Below, piece after piece: positions 47,534 through 58,844 of a stretch of DNA of 64,000 nt. Location of the stretch: assembly GCF_035685805.1 (NCBI RefSeq), contig NZ_DASSAB010000043.1, positions 124,001-188,000 on the forward strand, given 5' to 3'. This DNA is from Dyella_A sp035685805 (GTDB taxonomy: Bacteria; Pseudomonadota; Gammaproteobacteria; Xanthomonadales; Rhodanobacteraceae). A program made the translations under genes and the position numbers. Numbering within the stretch: the first letter of the stretch is position 1; each line of letters opens with the position of its first letter. Below the pieces are notes generated by a model that was not told where the DNA came from, ran no database searches, and was given only the letters and a program-made list of their open reading frames with translations.

Positions 47534-49459
47534 ATGGGCAAGATCATCGGCATCGACCTGGGCACGACCAATTCGTGCGTCGCCGTCATGGACGGTACCT
47601 CGGTCAAGGTCATCGAGAACTCGGAGGGCGATCGCACCACGCCGTCCATCGTCGCCTTCAACAAGGACGGCGAAGTGCTGGTGGGCGCCTCGGCCAAGCG
47701 CCAGAGCGTGACCAATCCGAAGAACACCTTCTACGCGGTGAAGCGTCTGATCGGCCGCAAGTTCACCGATGCCGAGGTCCAGAAGGACCTGCACATCGTG
47801 CCGTACGGCATCGTGGCGCACGAGAATGGCGATGCCTGGGTGCAGACCTCCGACGGCAAGAAGATGGCGCCGCAGGAAATCGCCGCCAAGGTGCTGATGA
47901 AAATGAAGAAGACCGCCGAGGACTATCTCGGCGAGACGATCACTGAGGCGGTGATCACGGTGCCGGCGTACTTCAACGACAGCCAGCGCCAGGCCACCAA
48001 GGACGCGGGCAAGATCGCCGGCCTGGACGTCAAGCGCATCATCAACGAGCCGACTGCGGCCGCACTGGCCTATGGTCTGGACAAGAAGGGCGGCGACCGC
48101 AAGATCGCGGTGTATGACCTGGGCGGCGGCACCTTCGACGTGTCGATCATCGAGATCGCCGAAGTCGACGGCGAGAAGCAGTTCGAAGTACTGGCGACCA
48201 ACGGCGACACTTTCCTCGGTGGCGAAGATTTCGACATGCGCGTCATCGACTACCTGGTCGACGAGTTCAACAAGGAGCAGGGCATCGACCTGCGCAAGGA
48301 TCCGCTGGCGCTGCAGCGCCTGAAGGACGCCGCCGAGCGCGCGAAGATTGAGCTGTCCTCGAGCCACCAGACCGACGTCAACCTGCCGTACGTCACCGCC
48401 GACGCGTCGGGTCCGAAGCACCTGAACATCAAGCTGACCCGCGCCAAGCTGGAGTCGCTGGTGGACGAGCTGGTCAAGCGCACCATCGAGCCGTGCCGTA
48501 CCGCGCTCAATGATGCGGGGCTGCGCGTGTCCGACATTACCGAGGTGATCCTCGTCGGTGGCCAGACCCGTATGCCCAAGGTGCAGGAGTCGGTGAAGGA
48601 GTTCTTCGGCAAGGAGCCGCGCAAGGACGTCAACCCGGACGAAGCCGTTGCCGTGGGCGCGGCGATCCAGGGTGGCGTGCTGGGCGGTTCGGTCAAGGAC
48701 GTGCTGCTGCTCGACGTGACCCCGCTGTCGCTGGGTATCGAGACCATGGGCGGCGTGATGACCAAGCTGATCGAGAAGAACACCACGGTGCCGACCAAGG
48801 CCTCGCAGACTTTCTCCACCGCCGACGACAACCAGACCGCGGTGACCGTGCACGTGCTGCAGGGTGAGCGTGAGCGCGCCAGCGCGAACAAGTCGCTGGG
48901 CAAGTTCGATCTGCAGGGTATCGAGCCGGCGCCCCGCGGCATGCCGCAGATCGAGGTCACCTTCGATATCGATGCCAACGGCATCCTGCACGTGTCGGCC
49001 AAGGACAAGAAGACCGGCAAGGAGCAGAAGATCGAGATCAAGGCCGGTTCGGGCCTGTCCGAGGAAGAGATCCAGCGGATGGTCGCCGACGCCGAGGCGA
49101 ACAAGGAAGAGGACAAGAAGTTCCACGAGCTGGTCGCCACCCGCAACAAGGCCGACCAGCTGGTGCATGCCACCCGCAGCGCGCTGAAGGAGCACGGCGG
49201 CAAGATCCCGGCCGATCAGTTGTCCACCATCGAAGGGACCCTGTCGGATCTGGAGAAGGTCAAGGACGGCGACGACAAGGCCGCGATCGAGGCCAAGGTC
49301 GAAAAGCTCGAGCAGGCCGCTCAGGCGCTTTACGCCGCGGCGCAGGCCGGTGGCCAGGGCGATGCCGGTGCGCAGTCCGCGCCCGGCGGTGGCTCGGCTC
49401 AGCCCGATGACGTGGTGGACGCGGAGTTCACCGAGGTCAAGGACGACGAGAAGAAGTAA
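47534..49459 (+). CDS. dnaK: Molecular chaperone DnaK (Hsp70)
   Basis: A 641-residue Hsp70. The ATPase domain starts with GIDLGTTNSCVAVMDG, has VYDLGGGTFDVSIIEI and NEPTAAALAYG. The substrate domain begins after the linker DVLLLDVTPLSLGIETMGG and includes the lid with a C-terminal EFTEVKDDEKK end. Full length. The ATG at 47534 has GGAG 8 bases before it; an earlier in-frame ATG at 47465 would lie within the heat-shock promoter and is not used. Confidence 0.98.
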   Translation: MGKIIGIDLGTTNSCVAVMDGTSVKVIENSEGDRTTPSIVAFNKDGEVLVGASAKRQSVTNPKNTFYAVKRLIGRKFTDAEVQKDLHIVPYGIVAHENGDAWVQTSDGKKMAPQEIAAKVLMKMKKTAEDYLGETITEAVITVPAYFNDSQRQATKDAGKIAGLDVKRIINEPTAAALAYGLDKKGGDRKIAVYDLGGGTFDVSIIEIAEVDGEKQFEVLATNGDTFLGGEDFDMRVIDYLVDEFNKEQGIDLRKDPLALQRLKDAAERAKIELSSSHQTDVNLPYVTADASGPKHLNIKLTRAKLESLVDELVKRTIEPCRTALNDAGLRVSDITEVILVGGQTRMPKVQESVKEFFGKEPRKDVNPDEAVAVGAAIQGGVLGGSVKDVLLLDVTPLSLGIETMGGVMTKLIEKNTTVPTKASQTFSTADDNQTAVTVHVLQGERERASANKSLGKFDLQGIEPAPRGMPQIEVTFDIDANGILHVSAKDKKTGKEQKIEIKAGSGLSEEEIQRMVADAEANKEEDKKFHELVATRNKADQLVHATRSALKEHGGKIPADQLSTIEGTLSDLEKVKDGDDKAAIEAKVEKLEQAAQALYAAAQAGGQGDAGAQSAPGGGSAQPDDVVDAEFTEVKDDEKK

Positions 49460-49488
49460 TCGTCGGCAGCGGGACAGCCGATAAGACC

Positions 49489-49524
49489 AGCCCGCGCCGG
49501 AGCCGCAAGCCGGCGCGGGCTGTT
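49489..49524 (+). terminator. Terminator-like hairpin between dnaK and dnaJ
   Basis: A perfect 12-bp stem AGCCCGCGCCGG / CCGGCGCGGGCT with loop AGCCGCAAG, then TGTTTGCTTC. The T-tract is weak, so it may only attenuate, lowering dnaJ relative to dnaK. Confidence 0.6.
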
Positions 49525-49591
49525 TGCTTCAGTGGGGCATGCAGTCCGAGGGGGCTTGGTGCTGGACGTGGTCGATGTCGTGGGTATCTGA

Positions 49592-50719
49592 ATGAGCAAG
49601 CGTGACTATTACGAAGTGCTGGGCGTGGAGCGCAGCGTCACCGAGGTGGAGCTGAAGAAGTCGTTCCGCCGCCTCGCCATGAAGTACCACCCGGACCGCT
49701 GTCCGGATGACCCCGAGGCGCAGGAGAAATTCAAGGAGGCCAAGGAGGCCTATGAGGTGCTGGCCGACGGCCAGAAGCGCGCCATGTACGACCAGCACGG
49801 GCACGCGGCATTCGAAGGCGGCATGGGTGGACGCGGTGGCGCCGGCTTCGGCGACATGGGCGACATCTTCGGGGATATCTTCGGCGACATCTTCGGACGC
49901 AGTGGCGGCGGTCGCGGTCGGCCGCGCCGCGGCGCCGACCTGCGTTACATCATGGAGCTGGATCTGGAAGAGGCGGTGTTCGGCATCGAACGCGCCATCG
50001 AGATTCCTACCCAGGTCAATTGCCATCACTGCAACGGCAGCGGCTCGGCCGACGGCAAGACCGTGCAGTGCCGCACCTGCCATGGCCACGGCCGCGTGCG
50101 CATGCAGAACGGCATCTTCTCGATCCAGCAGGCGTGCCCGCATTGCCACGGCAGCGGCCAAACCATCGAGAAGCCGTGCAAGTCGTGCCACGGCGAAGGC
50201 CGGCTGGAGGAAACCCGCAAGCTCTCCGTGCGGATTCCGGCAGGCGTCGACAATGGCGATCGCATCCGGTTGGCCGGCCAGGGTGAGGCCGGTCCGTCCG
50301 GTGCCGAGTCCGGCGACCTTTACGTGGAGGTGAGTGTGCGCGAGCACGTGATCTTCCAGCGCGATGGCAACGATCTGCACTGCGAGGTGCCGATCCGCTT
50401 TTCGCAGGCGGCGCTGGGCGTGGAGTTGCCAGTGCCGACGCTGGAGGGCGAGGTGCCGATCACCATTCCGCCGGAAACCCAGACCGGGCAGCACTTCCGG
50501 CTGCGCGGACGTGGCGTGAAGTCGGTCCGCAGCGGTCGCCACGGTGACCTTATCTGCCGCGTCGTGGTGGAGACGCCAGTGCGCCTGACGCGCGAGCAGC
50601 GCGAGCTGTTCGAGCAACTGGAGGCAACCTTCGCCGGCGGTGGCGCCGAAAAGCACATGCCACGTGCACAGACATGGGTCGATGGCGTCAAGCAGTTCTG
50701 GTCACGCGTCACGTCCTGA
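49592..50719 (+). CDS. dnaJ: Chaperone DnaJ (Hsp40)
   Basis: A 375-residue type I J-protein. The J domain has the HPD motif in YHPDRC near residue 32, followed by a Gly/Phe-rich linker (about 70-110). The zinc domain has four CxxCxGxG repeats (CHHCNGSG, CRTCHGHG, CPHCHGSG, CKSCHGEG). The C-terminal domains follow. It stimulates the ATPase of the DnaK encoded upstream. Confidence 0.97.
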   Translation: MSKRDYYEVLGVERSVTEVELKKSFRRLAMKYHPDRCPDDPEAQEKFKEAKEAYEVLADGQKRAMYDQHGHAAFEGGMGGRGGAGFGDMGDIFGDIFGDIFGRSGGGRGRPRRGADLRYIMELDLEEAVFGIERAIEIPTQVNCHHCNGSGSADGKTVQCRTCHGHGRVRMQNGIFSIQQACPHCHGSGQTIEKPCKSCHGEGRLEETRKLSVRIPAGVDNGDRIRLAGQGEAGPSGAESGDLYVEVSVREHVIFQRDGNDLHCEVPIRFSQAALGVELPVPTLEGEVPITIPPETQTGQHFRLRGRGVKSVRSGRHGDLICRVVVETPVRLTREQRELFEQLEATFAGGGAEKHMPRAQTWVDGVKQFWSRVTS

Positions 50720-50788
50720 CGGAAAGGCGACGCGCCAGCGGGCCCGGTTAGCCGGGTTCGCCGGTTTTCAATACGGGGGAAAGTCAAC

Positions 50789-51589
50789 ATGGGTGAGATC
50801 GTTCGCGTTGCAGTCAACGGGGCCACCGGCCGCATGGGCCGCGTCCTGCTGGATCTGTTGCGGCGCGACCGTCGGTTCGCCCTGGTCGGTGCGCTCACTG
50901 CGCCAGATTCGCCCGAGATGGGCGCCCCAGTCGCCCACGGCAGCGACCTGTGCTTTACGCACGACTGGTCCCGTCTGGGTCCGGTCGACGTGGTGATCGA
51001 CTTCAGCGGCCCGGAAGGGTTCGCCGCCGCGCTCGCTCATTGTCGGGAAACGGCCGCCGCGCTGGTGACCGGCACCACCGGTCTAGATGCTCAACTGAAG
51101 GCGCAGCTTGACCAGGCTTCCGCCCGGATTGCCTGCCTGCACTCGGCCAATTTCAGCCTGGGTGTCGCGGTGCTATCGCGCCTGCTGCGCGAGGCGGCCG
51201 CGGCGCTGCCCGAGTGGGACCTGGAGATCGTGGAGGCACATCATGGGCGCAAGGAAGATGCTCCCTCGGGTACGGCGCTGGCGCTGGGCGAGGTCGCGGC
51301 ATCCGCCCGCAGCGTGCTGCTGACCGAGCAGGCCGTGCATGCGCGCGAGGGGCACACCGGTCCGCGTCGCGCCGGCAGCATCGGCTTCGCCGTCGTGCGC
51401 GGTGGCGACGTGGTTGGCGAGCATTCGGCGTTGTTGCTGGGGCTGGGCGAGCGGATCGAGCTGTCCCATCGCGCCACCGACCGTTCGATTTTCGCGCGCG
51501 GCGCGATCGAGGCGGCCCACTGGCTCGCGGGCAAGCCGCCCGGATGCTATGCCCTGGACGCAATGCTGGCCGAGCGCCTGCCGCGCTGA
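50789..51589 (+). CDS. dapB: 4-hydroxy-tetrahydrodipicolinate reductase
   Basis: A 266-residue enzyme of lysine and diaminopimelate biosynthesis. The dinucleotide motif is VNGATGRMGRVLL near residue 8, then VTGTTGLD, the active-site segment EAHHGRKEDAPSGTAL, and HRATDRSIFARGA near the end. Length agrees with the family. It sits 69 bp behind dnaJ, a gene order common in this group, and is followed by carA-carB across a minus-strand insertion. Confidence 0.97.
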   Translation: MGEIVRVAVNGATGRMGRVLLDLLRRDRRFALVGALTAPDSPEMGAPVAHGSDLCFTHDWSRLGPVDVVIDFSGPEGFAAALAHCRETAAALVTGTTGLDAQLKAQLDQASARIACLHSANFSLGVAVLSRLLREAAAALPEWDLEIVEAHHGRKEDAPSGTALALGEVAASARSVLLTEQAVHAREGHTGPRRAGSIGFAVVRGGDVVGEHSALLLGLGERIELSHRATDRSIFARGAIEAAHWLAGKPPGCYALDAMLAERLPR

Positions 51590-51609
51590 TCGCTGGAAGC
51601 TGCTGCGGG

Positions 51610-52305
51610 TCAGTCGCGGTGCGAGGCGTCGCGGGCGCGGCCGGCACCCAGCCGCGTATCGAGCTTGCCAAACAGCTTCTTGAAGGCGCGAGAGAATTTG
51701 CCGCGCTTGGTTTTGCGCAGTTTCTCGTCCTCGCTGGTGAGCCAGGCGACTTGGATCACCCGTCGTTCGCCTTCGTACGGCAGGTGCCCGTGATAGGAGT
51801 TGTCGCAGCGCTTGAACACGGCGAACTCGCCGTACAGCGGTTTGAGCTCGGGCACGATCATGTCGTCGATGTCGTCGATCCGCTGCAGGAATCGCAGGCA
51901 GCCGTCGCTGGTGTCCGGCCACCGCGAGTTGAGATAGAGCAGCGCAGTGGCGACCTTGGACTTGCTGTCGGTATGGATGGTGCCGTGACGCTTGTTGAGC
52001 GAGCGGCACAGGGTCACCAGCGTCGGATACTGCGCCAGGTTCTCGATCCCCAGCCGCTTGCCCACCGCGCCGGCGAATGCGGGTGCGGTGAGGTGGTCGA
52101 CCAGCGCCTGGATGGTCGGGCCGCAGTCGCTGGGGTCATAAGGGAAGAAACCCGCGCTGGTGTAGCGCGGAAAGTCGCGCTCCAGGTCCCCTCGTGCGTC
52201 ATCCGGTAGCTGGCCGTGGGCGATCATGAACGGGAACGGCTCGGCGCGCACCTCGGTGTCGGGACGATCCAGACGGGCAGGGTCGAGCAGCACGACAGCG
52301 TTCAT
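51610..52305 (-). CDS. 2-oxoglutarate/Fe(II)-dependent oxygenase-like protein
   Basis: A 231-residue probable 2OG-Fe(II) oxygenase. The facial triad is H111 and D113 (TIHTDSKSK) and the distal H172 or H174 (SYHGHLPYEGERR), with R181/R182 for 2-oxoglutarate. The C-terminus is Lys/Arg-rich. The substrate is unknown and could be a protein, a lipid or a metabolite. I took ATG 52305; a TTG at 52311 with closer ribosome-site spacing is also possible. The gene lies opposite the dapB-carA flow. Confidence 0.75.
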   Translation of the reverse strand: MNAVVLLDPARLDRPDTEVRAEPFPFMIAHGQLPDDARGDLERDFPRYTSAGFFPYDPSDCGPTIQALVDHLTAPAFAGAVGKRLGIENLAQYPTLVTLCRSLNKRHGTIHTDSKSKVATALLYLNSRWPDTSDGCLRFLQRIDDIDDMIVPELKPLYGEFAVFKRCDNSYHGHLPYEGERRVIQVAWLTSEDEKLRKTKRGKFSRAFKKLFGKLDTRLGAGRARDASHRD

Positions 52306-52520
52306 GACCAATCAAGCTCCTCTGCGGACAGCGCCGTAGTGTAGCGTTCCAGCGCGCCCGGGAAGGCGGTCCCGGCACGTTCGTTCACGCACCGTCGGTG
52401 GACAGCGAACGCCGTCGAGCCTATCATTTCGACCCGCCCAGACCCATCCACGACCTAAGGTCCACAAGCCAGCTTCACTGCGGCTTGCGGGCTTTGCTGC
52501 ACCTAAAGGCGGCCCTCCCG

Positions 52521-53649
52521 ATGATTATTCCTGCTCTGCTTGCTCTCGAAGACGGCAGTGTTTTCCGCGGCCATGCCGTGGGCGCCACCGGCCAGACCGT
52601 GGGCGAGGTGGTGTTCAACACCGCCATGACCGGCTACCAGGAGATCCTCACCGATCCCTCCTACGCCCGGCAGCTGGTCACCTTGACCTATCCGCACATC
52701 GGCAACACCGGCTGCAACGCCGACGATGCCGAATCCACTGCCGTGCATGCAGCCGGCCTGATCGTGCGCGACGTGCCGCGGCGGGCGAGTAACTGGCGCA
52801 GCAGCGAGAGCCTGCCCGATTACCTCAAGCGCCAGGGCATCGTGGCGATCGCCGGCATCGACACGCGGCGACTGACGCGCATCCTGCGCGACAAGGGCGC
52901 GCTCGGCGGCTGCATCGTTGCCGGCGACTCGATCGACGAGCAGGCTGCGATCGCGGCGGCACGGGCGTTTCAGGGCCTCAACGGCATGGACTTGGCGAAG
53001 GTGGTCAGCACCACCGAGAACTATGCTTGGCGAGAAGGCGTCTACGATCTGGACCGGACTCAGGCCAGCGATCCGGCCAAGCGCTTCAAGGTTGTCGCCT
53101 ACGACTATGGCGTGAAGCACAACATCCTGCGGCTGCTGGCTGAACAAGGCTGCGACATCACGGTGGTGCCGGCGCAGACGCCCGCCGCCGAGGTGCTGGC
53201 GATGCAGCCCGATGGCGTGTTCCTGTCCAACGGCCCCGGCGATCCGGCCGCCTGCGATTACGCAGTCACGGCCACGCGCGAGTTGCTGGATGCGAAGGTG
53301 CCGCTGTTCGGCATCTGTCTCGGTCACCAGCTCATGGGTCTGGCCGTGGGCGCGCGCACGCTGAAGATGAAGTTCGGCCACCACGGCGCCAATCACCCGG
53401 TCAAGGACCACGACGACGGCCGCGTGCTGATCACCAGCCAGAACCACGGATTCTCGGTGGACCCGGACACGCTCCCGGCGAACGTGCGTGTCACCCACAC
53501 CTCGTTGTTCGACGGCTCGCTGCAGGGCTTCGCCCTGACGGACCGACCCGCGTTCTGCTTCCAGGGCCATCCGGAGGCCAGCCCCGGTCCGCACGACATC
53601 GGCTACCTGTTCGATCGATTCGCCGCCCTGATGCAGGAGTCCCGCAAGC

Positions 53650-53657
<8 letters not shown>
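52521..53657 (+). CDS. carA: Carbamoyl-phosphate synthase small subunit
   Basis: A 378-residue glutaminase subunit. It hydrolyses glutamine and feeds ammonia to CarB for arginine and pyrimidine synthesis. The N-terminal domain has LEDGSVFRGHAVGATG; the class I amidotransferase part has the nucleophile Cys in FGICLGHQL and HPE in FQGHPEASPGPHD. ATG at 52521. Overlaps carB by 8 bp. About 215 bp of non-coding leader precedes it, which might hold an arginine or pyrimidine control site, but I could not identify one. Confidence 0.97.
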
Positions 53658-56873
<3,216 letters not shown>

Positions 56874-56877
<4 letters not shown>

Positions 56878-57350
56878 GTCGTGCACCGATGACCAAGGCG
56901 GGCTCGGAGCGCCTGCGCTCCGAGCTGGAGAGGCTCAAATCCCAGGATCGGCCGCGCATCATCGCGGCCATCGCCGAGGCGCGCGCGCACGGTGACCTGA
57001 AGGAAAACGCCGAGTATCACGCGGCGCGCGAGCTTCAGAGCTTTACCGAAGGGCGCATCGCGGAGCTGGAGGCTGGCCTGTCCACCGCGGAAGTGATCGA
57101 CATCACCAAGCTCGGCGCGGGCTCGCGCGTGGTGTTCGGCGCCACCGTCGACCTCGAGGACGAGGACAGCGGCGAATCAGTCACCTACCAGATCGTGGGA
57201 GACATGGAGGCCGACATCAAGCAGCGCCTCATCGCGGTCTCTTCGCCGATTGCGCGGGCACTGATCGGCAAGAGCGCCGGCGACAGCTTCGAGTTCACCG
57301 CCCCGAACGGCGTGAAGCACTACGAGATCATTGCCGTACGCTATCTCTGA
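56874..57350 (+). CDS. greA: Transcript cleavage factor GreA
   Basis: A 158-residue factor that rescues backtracked RNA polymerase. Starts MSRAPMTKAGSERLRSELERLKSQDRPRI. The N-terminal coiled-coil tip holds AHGDLKENAEYHAARE with the acidic cleavage residues (D, E). The C-terminal domain ends in FEFTAPNGVKHYEIIAVRYL. Its ATG overlaps the carB stop, so it is the last gene of the carAB-greA unit. Confidence 0.97.
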
Positions 57351-57359
57351 GCGCTCGAG

Positions 57360-57384
57360 GCGGCTCCTGTGCGGGAGCCGCTTT
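57360..57384 (+). terminator. Terminator just after greA
   Basis: GCGGCTCC, loop TGTGC, GGGAGCCGC then TTTCG, ten bp after the greA stop; the T-tract is short. Confidence 0.55.
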
Positions 57385-57437
57385 CGACCTCCAGCGGAGC
57401 GCGGCAGCACCGGGTGTCATCAGCCGGTTGGAGCCAT

Positions 57438-57469
57438 AAAAAAAGGCCGCAAATGCGGCCCTTTTTTAT
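57438..57469. terminator. Bidirectional terminator between greA and rpmJ
   Basis: AAAAAAAGGCCGC, loop AAAT, GCGGCCCTTTTTTA: long A- and T-tracts either side of a short stem. It serves both converging genes. Confidence 0.85.
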
Positions 57470-57487
57470 GCGGCACGGCGCTAAAGC

Positions 57488-57613
57488 TCAGCGCTGGCGT
57501 GCCTTGAAACGCGGGTTGCTCTTGCAGATCACGAACACTTTGCCGCGACGGCGCACAACCTTGCAGTCACGGTGCCGCTGCTTGGCGGACTTCAAAGAGG
57601 AAAGCACCTTCAC
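57488..57613 (-). CDS. rpmJ: Ribosomal protein L36 (zinc-free type)
   Basis: A 41-residue L36 protein of the large ribosomal subunit. It starts at GTG (57613) with CAGGAG 6 bases before. The chain reads KVLSSLKSAKQRHRDCKVV then a basic middle and ends FKARQR. It keeps two Cys (C17 and C30) instead of the four zinc ligands of the canonical form, so it is the C-minus (YkgO-like) type. It stands alone, away from the spc operon. Confidence 0.95.
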   Translation of the reverse strand: MKVLSSLKSAKQRHRDCKVVRRRGKVFVICKSNPRFKARQR

Positions 57614-57676
57614 GGCCAGCTCCTGGAAACAAAAGAAAAATTCAAGTCCGCAATCATAGCCCAGCCAGACGCCTCA

Positions 57677-58588
57677 TCACAAGCTGCCGGACATGGCCGT
57701 TTCAGCTACGACCGACAGGAACTGGGCCAGCGCGGGCGAGTCGTCATGGGCGCGGGTGGCTACCGCCAGCAACATGTAGGCGTCCGGATCTTCCACCGTG
57801 ACGTAGCTCAGGCCCGCCAGCCGCACCGTGCGCATCGTCGCCGGCACCAGCGCGAGGCCCAGGCCCGCTGCGACCATGGCCAGCATGCCGTTGACCTGCT
57901 GCGCGTGACGACGGATCTGCGGCTGGAAGCCGGCCTTGTTCGCCAGCAAGACCAGTCGGTCATACAGCGTCACGGATACTTCGCGGGGCTGGGCGACGAA
58001 TGCCTCGTGGGCCACTTCATCCATCCGCAGGCTGCTGCGGCCCGCCAGTGGATGGCCCGACGGCAGCGCCAGCAGCAGCGGCTCCCGATCGAGGACGGTC
58101 ATGCGGAAGGCCTTGGCATCGGCCGCCCGCTGCGGCTCGTCGCGCAGGAAGCCGACATCTATTTCGCCGTCGGCCAGCGCTTCGAACTGCGGCTCGGTGT
58201 ACAGCTCGCACAACTCGACGCGCACGTTCGGCGCGACCTGGCCATAGCGCAACAGCACCCGCGGCAGCGACGGGTGGAACGACACCGACACGGTGTACGC
58301 CAGGCGCAGCAGGCCGCTGTATCCGGCAGCGGCTGCGGTCACCTGGGTGCGGGCTTCGTCCGCCTTGGCAAGGATCTGACGCGCATGGTCGAGGAAGATC
58401 CGGCCCGGCTCGGTAAGCGCGACGGACCGCTTGGTGCGATCTAGCAGGCGCACGCCCAGGTCCTGCTCAAGCGCCTGGATCTGTTGCGAAAGCGGTGGCT
58501 GCGACAGATGCAGGCGGCGGGCGGCGCGGGTGAAGCTGAGTTCCTCGCTGACCGCCACGAAGTAACGCAGCTGGCGGAAATCGAACAT
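57677..58588 (-). CDS. LysR family transcriptional regulator
   Basis: A 303-residue LTTR. The N-terminal winged helix is MFDFRQLRYFVAVSEELSFTRAARRLHLSQPPLSQQIQALEQDLG. The C-terminal effector-binding domain is the standard two-lobe form, with LALPSGHPLAG and an ending near AMSGSL. The ATG at 58588 is used; one at 58603 adds five residues. Target genes are unknown but the adjacent 2,4-dienoyl-CoA reductase lies upstream on the same strand. Repeats next to its start may be its autoregulatory site. Confidence 0.9.
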   Translation of the reverse strand: MFDFRQLRYFVAVSEELSFTRAARRLHLSQPPLSQQIQALEQDLGVRLLDRTKRSVALTEPGRIFLDHARQILAKADEARTQVTAAAAGYSGLLRLAYTVSVSFHPSLPRVLLRYGQVAPNVRVELCELYTEPQFEALADGEIDVGFLRDEPQRAADAKAFRMTVLDREPLLLALPSGHPLAGRSSLRMDEVAHEAFVAQPREVSVTLYDRLVLLANKAGFQPQIRRHAQQVNGMLAMVAAGLGLALVPATMRTVRLAGLSYVTVEDPDAYMLLAVATRAHDDSPALAQFLSVVAETAMSGSL

Positions 58589-58607
58589 ATATAGGCGATC
58601 CATATAA

Positions 58608-58635
58608 ATCGGTCGCCAAATATATATTGGTCGCC
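58608..58635. repeat. Paired 10-bp direct repeats in an AT-rich stretch before the LysR start
   Basis: ATCGGTCGCC (58608-58617) and ATTGGTCGCC (58626-58635) are separated by 18 bp start to start, with AAATATAT between them. This AT-rich block is unusual here and lies 20-47 bp upstream of the LysR ATG. It could be an autoregulator site. Confidence 0.4.
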
Positions 58636-58796
58636 CTGCTGGATCGACTCTATGATTCCGCTTGTCCCGTCACCGACCCCTCCCCCAGGTGACGGCGGCC
58701 CCGCCTCGCAGCGACGCTTTTCCCCGCGACATCCGGCTTCCTCCCCTGAGCCCATGACGCTGCGTCGATTTGCGAGGCGTCTTATTCGAGGCACAT

Positions 58797-58834
58797 GCGC
58801 CAGCGGCGGCCGATCGGCTTCCGCTGGCGCTTTT
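58797..58834 (+). terminator. Hairpin with T-tract between LysR and dienoyl-CoA reductase
   Basis: GCGCCAGCGG / CCGCTGGCGC with a 14-base loop, then TTTT on plus. On the minus strand it lies 11 bp past the stop of the dienoyl-CoA reductase gene but lacks a T-tract in that direction, so its role is uncertain. Confidence 0.4.
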
Positions 58835-58844
58835 GCGTGGACAG

